Source: a bacterium
GTDB lineage: Archaea > Nanoarchaeota > Nanoarchaeia > Woesearchaeales > UBA10216
Length of the DNA stretch: 64,000 nt
Assembly (NCBI GenBank): GCA_024206195.1
Contig: JAAGZO010000966.1
Coordinates: 1-64,000 of the forward strand
Direction of reading: 5' to 3'
The position numbers and the translations under genes are program-made. Shown here one piece after another: positions 24,503 through 33,880 of this stretch. The stretch's first letter is position 1, and each line of letters begins with the position of its first letter. The notes beneath the pieces were generated by a model. It did no database searches. It was not told the DNA's origin and saw only the letters and a program-made list of their open reading frames with translations.

Positions 24503-25168
24503 ATGTATATAAAAATAGATGACGGGGTGGTTATAGAGCTGGTTCTTATTCCAGGGGGTGTGCACCTAACATTTGATGGTATAGGGCAGACTGATATAGA
24601 CGGGGATCCCCCAAAGACGATTCTTATCAAACCGTTTTATATGGGAAAATATCCGGTTACCCAGCTACAGTGGAAAACTGTTATGGGTATCAATCCATCG
24701 CACTTTCGTGGTGATACATTACCAGTTGAATGTTTTCACCCGAGGACAGCTAAAGATTTCTGCTGTAAACTATCTGCCCAATCAAGAAGGAATTTCCGGT
24801 TACATAGTATTTGGGAATGGAGACACGCTTGTTGTAAAGATCCTATGCAGGTAGACTTATATGCCTGGCACTATCACAACTGTGGTAACAAAACACACCC
24901 TGTTGGCGAAAAATACCCAAACGAGCTTGGTCTATATGATATGCTTGGAAATGTTTGGGAATGGTGTATTGAATTGTGGCGAGCTAATTACACATATGAA
25001 ATATCCTATGTGACTATATTAGATAACAATCCATTGTTTGCTGTCCGTGGGGGTTCTTGGAGTAGCAGTTCATGGAATTTGCGTTGTGCTAATCGAAATG
25101 CGTATAGTATGAATACAAGATTCAGTACTAGTATCGGATTCCGAATTATTGTAGAAGGGGAGAAATGA
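24503..25168 (+). CDS. FGE/CLec-fold protein 5 (degenerate core)
   Basis: 221 residues. IKPFYMGKYPVTQLQW, NPSHFRG, GLYDMLGNVWEWC and VRGGSW are clear, but the central RLPSEAEWEYACR reads RLHSIWEWRHACC and the early MG glycine motif is lost. It ends IGFRIIVEGEK. Its stop lies 1 nt before the polymerase start, so both are probably on one transcript. Confidence 0.8.
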   Translation: MYIKIDDGVVIELVLIPGGVHLTFDGIGQTDIDGDPPKTILIKPFYMGKYPVTQLQWKTVMGINPSHFRGDTLPVECFHPRTAKDFCCKLSAQSRRNFRLHSIWEWRHACCKDPMQVDLYAWHYHNCGNKTHPVGEKYPNELGLYDMLGNVWEWCIELWRANYTYEISYVTILDNNPLFAVRGGSWSSSSWNLRCANRNAYSMNTRFSTSIGFRIIVEGEK

Positions 25169-25169
25169 T

Positions 25170-27953
25170 ATGTTGTGGTTTTCCTATAAGGATATCAATC
25201 TCATTGAAGATTTCATTGAGACACATTATCCAGAATTTATTGAAGAACACTGTAACTTTATGTCTTATGTTCTGATGAGAGTAGTACATAAGACAAATTT
25301 GCGTTTAGCAGCTATGTTAAAGCGTGAGAGAAAGAAAAGTGTTAAATTCCTTAGAGGTACTGTGCTTGAAAGTTCTGTAGAGGAAGTTATCAAGTCCTTT
25401 ATTGAAGATCCTCTACCTGCTGAGGTTATTGAAGATGAGTACATGATACCGGAATGGTTTCCAAGGCGCTGGGAACCAGACGAAACCTTCGTACCGCTCA
25501 GGAAATCCCTATTATCTGAGGTTATAGACCTTAGTAGCGGGAAATATATGTATATGCATATACCGGATGAGATTTTGTTTAATCTACAGAACCACTCCAT
25601 TGGTATGAAGGTCCATATACTAAATGCTGTTGGAGATAGGAAGATAGTAGGTGCTCCAGCCGCTTTAAAATCAAAAAGGACCGTGTTCGTTTCTACGGAC
25701 CCCAATGACAATGCTCTTGATAATGTATTTCCAAACGGGGTTCATCGTACAGCCTACTTCTCCTTAACAACGTCCTCTACAAGACTGAAGTTAAGAATTC
25801 CTGAATTATGCATCAAAATCGTAAAAGATGGAGAATTCGGCACGGGCGATGGTATGGGTATAGTTGGCCCAAGGTTAGCAATGCTGTTAAGCAGTCACGG
25901 ATATTACGGATTTATTCAGGTAAGGATGCTAACTGATAACGGTAAGAAAGTGATTTGGAAAGGAACAGAGTCCTTTAAAATGTCTGTTGGAAGTCTTGAT
26001 TCAGCACCGATACCTATAAGATTTGATAACGTAGGCTTGATCGCTCCCGATTCTATGTTAAAAGGTTGTGAGCTGGGCTTGGGTACTTCGGTTTTTAAAG
26101 ATACTATTGTATCTATAACGGAGCATATGATTCCAAGGAAGTGGAGATCATCAACTTTAGTAACACTTCATTTCAGTAAAGAAGCTGTTATTAAGGATAT
26201 ACTTCCAATTACTAAGGAATCATTGGAAGAGCTTGTAGATCTTATTGGTGATCCAGAAAAGATCGCTGAGAGGTTTTCTAAGATGCTTAAGGAGGAAGAA
26301 GAAGGCGGTAACACTGACGAACGCTATTTATCTGTTTTGAGGGTACTGTCGTCAGACAGGAAAGGCATTCTGAATGGACATCCGCATGTCCGTAATAGAA
26401 TTTGGAAGATGCTTATCCGTTCAACTTTGTCTGACATTGCAAAGTCCGGTGGGATTGATTTCTTACCTTCTGCTAATCTCATACCATCTGCTTCTCTCAG
26501 GAGAGGTCGTGTATGTGTTCCAAGCATGTGCTGGGGAGATATGTTTGGATTTCGGTATCCAGTGATACCTCCAATGAAGGTATATAAGAACATACCTATT
26601 CCAGAATTATTGCATTATCCTTGGGCTGCTGTGAATCCAGAAGATGCAGTAAAGGATGCCAATGATTTTGATGGGGATCCTTTTGTTGGAATAGATTCTA
26701 AGAGATTTCCTAATCTTATAGAAGAAGGTAGAACCTGGGTAGATGTAGATTCCCCGAAGGATAAGCAGGGAGCAAGAAGGGTGTCGCCTGCTACAAATGA
26801 AGGTATAGCGGAATCTATGATTTCCGTAATGAGTGATAAGATAGGGTTGTATACTGTGGCTCTGGAGTCGCTCATGTCTTTATATCATATGGAGAAGATA
26901 AGTGGACTCCAACGATTAATGGAAAGTGATGTATACAATGGCGTGGACTATCCAGAAATAGCAGAGAAGTATATAGTCGTTGTTGATTTCCATAAACTAC
27001 GGAGGTTCCTGCAAGTATGTCTTGATAGCTTAAAGAGAGATGTTCCGACGGAGGTGACTGCTTATGAGAAGGATCATTTTGTAGTTACGATAGTTACTAA
27101 AAACCAGTCTGGTCAGATAGACGATTCGTTTGCTTTGGATGTTTTGGAACGTTATGGTATGCCTGACTATCTAAAATATCTTGGTAGCAAGTCGGCTTAT
27201 TCTATAAGTTCCGAAGGAGAGTTGTTTCTGGTACCGACTGAAACTAAAATACCGCTAGGGTTTGAAAACGATCAGCCCGTTTTTAAGTTAAGGCAGGAAG
27301 ATAACAGTGTTACTGTTATTATTGATCTTGTTAATGAGTATGCTCGAAAGTTAGATGGAGTACTTAATTCGTGTACTCTTAGGGAATGTGCAGATGTATT
27401 CAAGGATTATGTCATTTGGGATAAATACCCAAAAACAAGTGAAATAAACAGAATTCTTGGCAAGGAGCGGGGCGATAATCCTGGCAAAAGAAAGAGGTTT
27501 TCCTGGGTACAAGAATTCCGACGAATATTTAGAGGAACATATCGTAGAATAGGGCAAAAATCTGAGGAGCTTTACGGTCGTAGATCTTATATAGCAAACG
27601 TAGAGTTTGAAAGAATGGCGAAAATATGTTCTGTCACAGTCACTAAAAAGATAGAAAAGCGTCTGCGTAGGGAAGCTTATGAAATAGCTGATGAATGGTA
27701 TGACAGGAAAGTCAGTGAAGTTGTAGGTAAGGTTGTAGAGAACCTAAGAACCTGGGCAGAAGAGCAGAGGAAATTAGCTGTAGGTCTTGGGTATCCGTTA
27801 ACATGTTTAGCGGCAACAGCTTTGGAAGCGTCAGTACCTCCTAAAGATAGTAGGAGTAAGGGTTATCCTGGTGCTGTATTTCATGCTTTTCCAGGTGAGT
27901 TATCTCTGTTATTAACATTTTTGGAGAATGGGGAGGAAAGCTGTGTTGAATAA
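25170..27953 (+). CDS. Two-barrel RNA polymerase (YonO / eukaryotic-RdRP-like)
   Basis: 927 residues. The catalytic DFDGD is at 499-503 (ANDFDGDPFVGID), the aspartate motif of RNA polymerases built on two double-psi beta-barrels. Upstream, GTGDGMGIV (about 225-233), GYYGFIQV and SFKMS with Lys270 match in order the DG(I/V)G, GYKG and SMxKF blocks of eukaryotic RNA-dependent RNA polymerases; GRVCVPSMCWGD (about 447-458) matches the GxVxVxRxPxxxPGD block just before DFDGD. The family copies DNA or RNA into RNA from a single chain. Phage relatives (YonO, crAss-like gp47) transcribe phage genes. Which template it uses cannot be told. About 350 residues of helical C-terminus follow. Confidence 0.75.
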   Translation: MLWFSYKDINLIEDFIETHYPEFIEEHCNFMSYVLMRVVHKTNLRLAAMLKRERKKSVKFLRGTVLESSVEEVIKSFIEDPLPAEVIEDEYMIPEWFPRRWEPDETFVPLRKSLLSEVIDLSSGKYMYMHIPDEILFNLQNHSIGMKVHILNAVGDRKIVGAPAALKSKRTVFVSTDPNDNALDNVFPNGVHRTAYFSLTTSSTRLKLRIPELCIKIVKDGEFGTGDGMGIVGPRLAMLLSSHGYYGFIQVRMLTDNGKKVIWKGTESFKMSVGSLDSAPIPIRFDNVGLIAPDSMLKGCELGLGTSVFKDTIVSITEHMIPRKWRSSTLVTLHFSKEAVIKDILPITKESLEELVDLIGDPEKIAERFSKMLKEEEEGGNTDERYLSVLRVLSSDRKGILNGHPHVRNRIWKMLIRSTLSDIAKSGGIDFLPSANLIPSASLRRGRVCVPSMCWGDMFGFRYPVIPPMKVYKNIPIPELLHYPWAAVNPEDAVKDANDFDGDPFVGIDSKRFPNLIEEGRTWVDVDSPKDKQGARRVSPATNEGIAESMISVMSDKIGLYTVALESLMSLYHMEKISGLQRLMESDVYNGVDYPEIAEKYIVVVDFHKLRRFLQVCLDSLKRDVPTEVTAYEKDHFVVTIVTKNQSGQIDDSFALDVLERYGMPDYLKYLGSKSAYSISSEGELFLVPTETKIPLGFENDQPVFKLRQEDNSVTVIIDLVNEYARKLDGVLNSCTLRECADVFKDYVIWDKYPKTSEINRILGKERGDNPGKRKRFSWVQEFRRIFRGTYRRIGQKSEELYGRRSYIANVEFERMAKICSVTVTKKIEKRLRREAYEIADEWYDRKVSEVVGKVVENLRTWAEEQRKLAVGLGYPLTCLAATALEASVPPKDSRSKGYPGAVFHAFPGELSLLLTFLENGEESCVE

Positions 27954-28647
27954 TCTTTATATTGGTGACGGTTGCATATTGCCCTTAGTGCGTATACCAG
28001 GAGGGGAGTTTGTTATGGGGGATAATTCTTTCAGCGAGGAACGCTGCAAACACAAAGTGCGTATTCCCCCATTTTATATATCGAAGTACACCATAACACA
28101 GGCACAATGGGGTACTGTCTATGATCAAGTAGTTACTGTGGACTCAGATTGTCCGGTTTACAATGTTTCGTACTACGGTTCATTGAATTTTTGTCGAAAA
28201 ATTTCTCGTACTGCGGGAGTTTGGTGCACTCTTCCAAGCGAAGCTGAGTGGGAATATGCCTGCAGAGCTGGTACCACAAGCGTCTATAGTTTCGGGGATA
28301 GTGTAGATTGTTTAGCGAATTACGCCTGGTACTGTGACAATTCCTCCCAGCGTACTCACTCAGTGGGTTGTAAACTGCCAAATGCCTTCGGTTTGTACGA
28401 TATGCATGGTAATGTTTGGGAGTGGGTTAAAGATTTGTGGCACGAAAGTTACAGCGGCGCACCGACTAATGGTGAAGCTTGGGAAACTAGTACCAAATAT
28501 AGCCGAATGCGGGTGGTGCGCGGCGGTTCGTGGTATAATGATGAAGGATCTTTGCGATCTGCTTATCGTGAGTGCTATAGAGATGATCTTGAAATTGATA
28601 TTATTGGTTTTCGTGTAGTAGTTAACATTGATGAGGAGAAGAAGTAA
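27943..28647 (+). CDS. FGE/CLec-fold protein 6
   Basis: 234 residues. The start is GTG 27943 or TTG 27946, inside the polymerase 3' end and 6-9 nt after GGGGAGG; the family N-terminus (LYIGDGCILPLVRIPGG) begins there. TLPSEAEWEYACRAGT, DMHGNVWEWVKD and VRGGSWYND are present; the C-terminus is fixed. TAATG overlap with the next gene. Confidence 0.82.
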   Translation: MLNNLYIGDGCILPLVRIPGGEFVMGDNSFSEERCKHKVRIPPFYISKYTITQAQWGTVYDQVVTVDSDCPVYNVSYYGSLNFCRKISRTAGVWCTLPSEAEWEYACRAGTTSVYSFGDSVDCLANYAWYCDNSSQRTHSVGCKLPNAFGLYDMHGNVWEWVKDLWHESYSGAPTNGEAWETSTKYSRMRVVRGGSWYNDEGSLRSAYRECYRDDLEIDIIGFRVVVNIDEEKK

Positions 28648-29330
28648 TGTATTTAAACTTAGGTAGCGGCTGTCTTTTACAAATGGTTTTTATACCGGAT
28701 GGTAAGTTCATAATGGGGAATAACTCTATTAAAGGGGCAAGCCCTGAGCACGAAGTATCCGTTTCTTCGTTCTACATGTCAAAGTATACTGTGACAAATG
28801 AACAATGGAATGCTGTTGTAGCTGAGGATATGCGTACAGAAGAGATAAACCCAGACTGCCCGATTGTAGATGTTTCTTATGAAGATATGTTAGACTTTTG
28901 CCATAAGATGTCCCAGTTCACTGGTAGAGGCTTCAATCTGCCGAGTGAGGCTGAGTGGGAATATGCCTGTCGAGCTGGAACCGTCAGTAAGTATTACTTT
29001 GGAAATGATTCTGAAAACTCATGTCAGTATCTTTGGAGTTATGAAAACTCGGACGGATGCAACCATCCTGTAGGGCAGTTAAGACCAAATAAATACGGGT
29101 TGTATGATATGCTTGGTAATGTCTGGGAGTCATGCTTAGATGAATGGCACCCGAATTACGAAGGGGCTCCTGATAACAGTGTTGCTTGGAGAAACGATTT
29201 TGTACTGCAGAACGTGGCCCGTGGCGGATCTCGCAACATAGCTGCTTCTCACATAGGTAGTTGTGTTCGTGGTAGGGGTTTCATCACGAACGAACTCACT
29301 GGATTTCGTGTTATTATGCACATAACTTAG
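28647..29330 (+). CDS. FGE/CLec-fold protein 7
   Basis: 227 residues. FIMGNNS, YTVTNEQWNAVV, NLPSEAEWEYACRAGT, DMLGNVWESC and ARGGSRN, ending TGFRVIMHIT. The GGSW Trp is replaced by Arg. It forms a tandem pair with the preceding copy and is followed 7 nt later by a radical SAM gene. Confidence 0.82.
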   Translation: MYLNLGSGCLLQMVFIPDGKFIMGNNSIKGASPEHEVSVSSFYMSKYTVTNEQWNAVVAEDMRTEEINPDCPIVDVSYEDMLDFCHKMSQFTGRGFNLPSEAEWEYACRAGTVSKYYFGNDSENSCQYLWSYENSDGCNHPVGQLRPNKYGLYDMLGNVWESCLDEWHPNYEGAPDNSVAWRNDFVLQNVARGGSRNIAASHIGSCVRGRGFITNELTGFRVIMHIT

Positions 29331-29337
29331 GGAGTAT

Positions 29338-30015
29338 ATGTTAAAATTCAACACTTTTTGCTTAGAAATGACACGTAAATGTACACGCAAATGTAAACAT
29401 TGCTTACGTGGGAATGCGCAAGATGTAGATATTGATCCAAGTCACGTCAGGAGCTTATTCTCGCAAGTATCGTTTATAGAAATTCTCAGCTTATCTGGCG
29501 GAGAACCTCTGTTGAATATTGATGGGATCAATGCCGTCTCATCAGCCATAGAAAATGGTAACACAGTTATTAATAACGTTTGGATATGTACAAACGCAGA
29601 GATTTATAACTCACGAATTGGAAAGGCATTGAACCGCTTGTTTTCGTTAGTGGGAAGTTACGAAATAGTGTATTCCAGTGATCAATACCACAACGTTAAT
29701 AAAAAAGTCGTTGAAATACTACGGCGTGATTATAAAGCGGTGTCTAATGACGGCGGGTACCTTAGTCGGATTTATATTGTGGATCAGGGAAGAGCTATTG
29801 GGAACGGCTTATCCTATAAAAAAAGATACTCTATGTCAATTACAAGAAAGGTTGTATATATTACTCCTAATGGAGAGGAACTTTGGTGCGGAGATTTTTA
29901 CATGAATGTATTCGGAGATGTGTTCAATGGCTTTGATTTTTCATATGAAAATCAAACATTTCCACTTTGCCAAGTTGTTAACTTGGATGCTTATTTAAAG
30001 GGGTTAGATTTATGA
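29338..30015 (+). CDS. Radical SAM domain protein, short
   Basis: 225 residues. C15-x3-C19-x2-C22 (CTRKCKHC) binds the 4Fe-4S cluster and ILSLSGGEPLLN (about 48-59) is the GGE motif. The protein is short and lacks a clear C-terminal auxiliary-cluster domain, though Cys residues near 187 and 215 might contribute. Position next to CLec genes raises the possibility of a peptide or protein modification role; no substrate is evident. ATGA overlap with the next gene. Confidence 0.8.
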   Translation: MLKFNTFCLEMTRKCTRKCKHCLRGNAQDVDIDPSHVRSLFSQVSFIEILSLSGGEPLLNIDGINAVSSAIENGNTVINNVWICTNAEIYNSRIGKALNRLFSLVGSYEIVYSSDQYHNVNKKVVEILRRDYKAVSNDGGYLSRIYIVDQGRAIGNGLSYKKRYSMSITRKVVYITPNGEELWCGDFYMNVFGDVFNGFDFSYENQTFPLCQVVNLDAYLKGLDL

Positions 30016-30377
30016 AAAAATGTGTTGTGACATTTAGCGATTTAGGATATTCTAAATCAAAAGCTGTTATAGTAACTGATGGGAATGCATATAGCACCCC
30101 ACTAAACAGTGTTGAAAATGTAGGATGGTTAGTTTATATGCTTAAACTACCGACTTCTTTTAACGGCCTACTAGTCACTGTAACTTCTGAAGCAGGTTAC
30201 CTTAATTCTGTTAGAATTGTTAAAACCACTTACGATCTTTTAGTCTGTAAAGATCCGGATGGTGGCGTATCTTGCAATATAATTGTCAAGCTAATAGTTG
30301 ATATGTTAAAGGATGCTGGTATTGACTATAATATTAAGGATGTAGGTGTAACAACTACATTATCTTTTGGAGGATAG
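30012..30377 (+). CDS. Hypothetical protein coupled to radical SAM gene
   Basis: 121 residues, overlapping the radical SAM gene by 4 nt, so the two probably work together. Beta-rich; no recognised motif. Confidence 0.65.
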   Translation: MKKCVVTFSDLGYSKSKAVIVTDGNAYSTPLNSVENVGWLVYMLKLPTSFNGLLVTVTSEAGYLNSVRIVKTTYDLLVCKDPDGGVSCNIIVKLIVDMLKDAGIDYNIKDVGVTTTLSFGG

Positions 30378-30378
30378 T

Positions 30379-31407
30379 ATGGAAAAAGATAGAAAGAAGT
30401 CTACAAGTGTTGTAGAAGTTGTTCCTGTAAAGTTAGAGAGACACCCGAATGCTGATAGACTTAGTCTTATCAAGGTGTTCGGATATACTTGTGTAGTTTC
30501 AACTGAGGAGTATAGCAAGACGCAAAAAGCTGCATACTTACCGCCGGATACTATGGTTCCATATGAGGAACCGTTTAAGTTTTTGTTTACTAATAGTAGT
30601 AGGTATGATTTGAATCCGGATGGTACCTTTAGTCGGAATAAGAAGGGCGGTTATTATTATCGCGTAACTGCAAAGAGATTTAGAGGTATAATGTCTATAG
30701 GCGTTCCGATCCCTTTACATGGTAATGAAGAAATAGGGGATGATTTGTCAGAGGATTATGGAACTATGAGGTATGAACCTTATATAGCTTCGGCAGGTGG
30801 GGAGGATAAGAAACCTCCAATAGGAGTCTATGCTCCAAACTACGATGTGGATGCTCTATTACGGTATGTAACCGTTTTCTCGCCAACAGAATTAGTAGTT
30901 GTTACTGAAAAGCTGCACGGGGAGAACTGGAGATGTGTTTTTGATGGAGAGGATTTCCACGTAGGATCTCATACTAAGTGGAAAAGAGAGGGTAAAAATT
31001 TGTGGTGGAAGGCGTTACACCTAACACCTGAAATTAAGAAGTTTTGTCAAAATAATGTTAACTCTGTGGTATATGGAGAATCTATCGGCGGAGTTAGGAA
31101 ATTTCCATATGGTGTTCCTAGTGGGCAAAGACGAGTCAGAGTCTTTGACATTTTAGTAGGGGATCACTATATTGATTCTCAAGAATTGTTTCTTTCTGGA
31201 AAGTACGAGGGGTTACCATTAGTACCATTTGTTGAGTTAGTGAAGTACGATCTTGATCATCTAAGAAGCATTGTTGATGGTAAATCAGTTCTTGATGACC
31301 ATATAAGAGAAGGTTTTGTTATAAAACCAGTTAAAGAGCGTACAGATTTATCTATAGGCAGAGTTGTTCTTAAACTAGTTAGTCCGGCGTATTTGAGTCG
31401 GGGATAA
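30379..31407 (+). CDS. RNA ligase, Rnl5/DraRnl-like
   Basis: 342 residues from ATG 30379 with GGAGG upstream. The nucleotidyl-transferase motif I is VTEKLHGEN with Lys178 as the adenylated residue; later motifs include VVYGESIGG, FDILVGD, EGFVIKP and KLVSP. The first 150 residues (VVEVVPVKLERHPNADRL) form the N-terminal OB-like domain of the Deinococcus DRB0094 ligase family. It should seal 3'-OH/5'-phosphate RNA ends using ATP. Followed closely by RNase HI. Confidence 0.85.
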   Translation: MEKDRKKSTSVVEVVPVKLERHPNADRLSLIKVFGYTCVVSTEEYSKTQKAAYLPPDTMVPYEEPFKFLFTNSSRYDLNPDGTFSRNKKGGYYYRVTAKRFRGIMSIGVPIPLHGNEEIGDDLSEDYGTMRYEPYIASAGGEDKKPPIGVYAPNYDVDALLRYVTVFSPTELVVVTEKLHGENWRCVFDGEDFHVGSHTKWKREGKNLWWKALHLTPEIKKFCQNNVNSVVYGESIGGVRKFPYGVPSGQRRVRVFDILVGDHYIDSQELFLSGKYEGLPLVPFVELVKYDLDHLRSIVDGKSVLDDHIREGFVIKPVKERTDLSIGRVVLKLVSPAYLSRG

Positions 31408-31420
31408 AGGGAAATAAAAT

Positions 31421-32485
31421 ATGAGTTATCGTTTAACTGATAGGTATGTTTACAAAAGTGTGGATGGAGTGCAGTCCGGTGAGCCCGGAGCAGTAACTTT
31501 TCCATCAACTACATCTGGAGTGGTACTGTTAGTTGATGAAATACAACAACATCCAGAAGCAATGTATCACATTGTTGATTGGACTGGGGATATGGATTTA
31601 ATAGAGTCGTATCCCAATGTGAGACCGTCATTTTCACATATTCCAAAAAGTTATGATGTTCGTGTACATGCTGATGGGGCATGTCAAGAAGGCGTTATGG
31701 CTTTTGGTTGCGTGATGGAAACATTTGTAGCTGGAAACTTAGTAATTGAGGAAAAGTCCGCTGTGTTTGGGGAAGGCACAAGCCAGCGAGCTGAGCAACT
31801 TGCAGTTATAAATGCTTTGGCATGGGCTTCTTGTAGAGGAGAAAGAGTTATTGTGTATACAGACTCTGACTATGTATTTAAAGGAATAGGGAGTTACCTT
31901 GACAGGTGGGTGGCTAACGGATGGCTTACGTACAATCGTAAACCAGTCGCAAACAAGGACTTGTGGATACGTATATTATCTGTCCTTAGATTAGTGGAGG
32001 TAACTCCTTTTAAGGTTAAGGGTCATGTTGATCCAACAAATATTATTTGCGATGGATTAGCTAATAATGCTCTCAAAAATTATAAACTTGTTTCTGTTAG
32101 AGATCAAAAGGAAAGTGAGATAGATTATAATGTAACCATAATACTTAACACCTCTTGTTCTAGTGGGATTATGAGGAGTTGGGTGTCTTTAACTGGAGAG
32201 GTTGATGAGGATCTGTCATTTGATTTTGGGAATGGAACAAGTGAAAGAGTCAAGCCTATGGCTTGTACGTCAGTACTTGAGTATATAATTAATAGTTTAC
32301 CTGGTAAGAACATATTACTTAGAACAGACAGGACGGTCTGCACCATTATGACACAGTATATAGAAAGTTGGGCGCAAAGCTCGTGGGCTAAGCCTGCTAA
32401 AAATAACGCAGAATGGAGAAAGTGTCACCGTACTCTTGGTAAAGTTAATGATCTCGGGTATGTGATTACTTGGGGTATTAGATAG
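31421..32485 (+). CDS. rnhA: RNase HI with C-terminal extension
   Basis: 354 residues. The RNase H1 active site is visible: Asp85 in HADGAC, Glu125 in SQRAEQLAV, Asp148 in YTDSDYV and an Asp in GHVDPTNIICDGLAN. It would cut RNA in RNA-DNA hybrids, for example primers. About 80 residues lie before the catalytic core. The C-terminal 120 residues (from about 230) repeat elements of the fold (GEVDEDLSFDFGN ... LLRTDRTVCTIM) and look like a second, degenerate RNase H-like domain. Confidence 0.85.
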   Translation: MSYRLTDRYVYKSVDGVQSGEPGAVTFPSTTSGVVLLVDEIQQHPEAMYHIVDWTGDMDLIESYPNVRPSFSHIPKSYDVRVHADGACQEGVMAFGCVMETFVAGNLVIEEKSAVFGEGTSQRAEQLAVINALAWASCRGERVIVYTDSDYVFKGIGSYLDRWVANGWLTYNRKPVANKDLWIRILSVLRLVEVTPFKVKGHVDPTNIICDGLANNALKNYKLVSVRDQKESEIDYNVTIILNTSCSSGIMRSWVSLTGEVDEDLSFDFGNGTSERVKPMACTSVLEYIINSLPGKNILLRTDRTVCTIMTQYIESWAQSSWAKPAKNNAEWRKCHRTLGKVNDLGYVITWGIR

Positions 32486-32495
32486 GAGAAGCAAT

Positions 32496-33050
32496 ATGGT
32501 AAAGGACTTCACCAGACCATTAAGAGTGGAAGATGTAGTCGATTACATGACCGCATATGAAGCGTTAACACTCATGGAGGAAACGAGTTGTGATTGTGCT
32601 GAGTGTTATTATTTATGTAAGACACCTTGTATAGGAACCCCACATGATATTATGAACATTATCAACCTGGGTTACGCGAGGCAGCTTATGTTAGTTGGTT
32701 CAGATATGTTGATAATTAGACCGGCATATACTGGTTTGTCGATACGATGGATCGCTGATTCAAGTAAGCTGCGCTCACTTAGTAGTGGGTGGTGCTCTTT
32801 TGTCACCGAACCGTTCCAAAGCTATACTGGTAGACAGAAAAGGTGCTCAATACAGGATGCTAAGCCTCTTGGGGGGCGCATAGCTATTCATTACAAACAC
32901 CCTGTAGAGAGTAAAAACCAAAAAGTCTGCCAGGAGTTTGGGGTAAACCATTATCGAGAACTCATTATTGCAACCTGGGCGTCCAGATTTGCGGAAATCG
33001 TTGTAGAACGGTGGGTAGAAGAGATCGGTAACGATCTCATTGTATTATAA
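32496..33050 (+). CDS. Cysteine-cluster protein (YkgJ-like?)
   Basis: 184 residues. CDCAECYYLCKTPCIGTP (about 31-48) followed by GYARQLMLVG resembles the N-terminal cluster of putative zinc/iron-chelating proteins related to YkgJ. Further Cys at about 107, 121 and 147. The role is unknown. Confidence 0.55.
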   Translation: MVKDFTRPLRVEDVVDYMTAYEALTLMEETSCDCAECYYLCKTPCIGTPHDIMNIINLGYARQLMLVGSDMLIIRPAYTGLSIRWIADSSKLRSLSSGWCSFVTEPFQSYTGRQKRCSIQDAKPLGGRIAIHYKHPVESKNQKVCQEFGVNHYRELIIATWASRFAEIVVERWVEEIGNDLIVL

Positions 33051-33071
33051 ACATCTAATAGGAACTGGATT

Positions 33072-33118
33072 AGCCCAACTTTGCAGTAGTCATTGTTTAG
33101 TTGGGCTTTTTCTTTTTG
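33072..33118 (+). terminator. Intrinsic terminator
   Basis: AGCCCAACT (33072-33080) pairs perfectly with AGTTGGGCT (33099-33107), then a T-rich tail. It excludes the TTG at 33093 as the next start. ATG 33123 follows after 15 nt without an SD. Confidence 0.85.
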
Positions 33119-33122
33119 TAGT

Positions 33123-33827
33123 ATGAATAGTAAATTAATGTCTCAAAAAGGTGTGTATAAACACATATTGTCAGATGCAGCTATCAGAAGTCGTAAAAGT
33201 CGCCGAGAGTTTTCTAAGGAATGGCTATCGGTTGGTAAACCTACTGACAAAGCTTACGGTGAGTTTGGTATAGATAATGGAAACGAGGGGAAGTATTTTC
33301 CTATCTTTGACCCAGATAGTGCGTTATCTGCTCTTTATCTGTTGAGAAAGGCTCACAATCTGCTTGATATGAGAAGTATTATCGAGAGAGCTGAATTTCA
33401 GCTCTATCCAGACGACATGATAGGTATTCCTTATTTTGTTAACAGGTCAAAGGTGAGCCCTAAGTTTACAGATCATCTTAAAAATAGTATATTAGATTGC
33501 ACTACTGAGGAACTTAAGAACGAGTTCTCTACATCAGTAAGTAAGGGGGATTCCTATACTGTTCCTTGTGTTAGGGATGCTTTGATGTATAACTGGTTGT
33601 GGTTAAAGGGAATGTTTAAGTATGACGGAAAGTATAAGGATTTGAAGGGAGCTCCTATTATATTTTCTACACTGAAACCGGAAAAGCGGAAACAGATTCT
33701 TGATCTAATACCAATGATTTGTGAAGACATTTACATTCTCGCAGATACTTTTCCTGATGAATATGCTAGTCACACGCTAGCTATTCGTTTACTGTGTGAA
33801 GAGTACCTTACCCCCAATTCACAATAA
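33123..33827 (+). CDS. Hypothetical protein
   Basis: 234 residues, mostly helical with a basic N-terminus (RSRKSRREFSKEW). No family recognised. First gene after a strong terminator. Confidence 0.7.
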   Translation: MNSKLMSQKGVYKHILSDAAIRSRKSRREFSKEWLSVGKPTDKAYGEFGIDNGNEGKYFPIFDPDSALSALYLLRKAHNLLDMRSIIERAEFQLYPDDMIGIPYFVNRSKVSPKFTDHLKNSILDCTTEELKNEFSTSVSKGDSYTVPCVRDALMYNWLWLKGMFKYDGKYKDLKGAPIIFSTLKPEKRKQILDLIPMICEDIYILADTFPDEYASHTLAIRLLCEEYLTPNSQ

Positions 33828-33880
33828 TTTTCATAAGGGAGGTGTTCCTCCCCATTTCTATAATATTATAGGAGATAACT

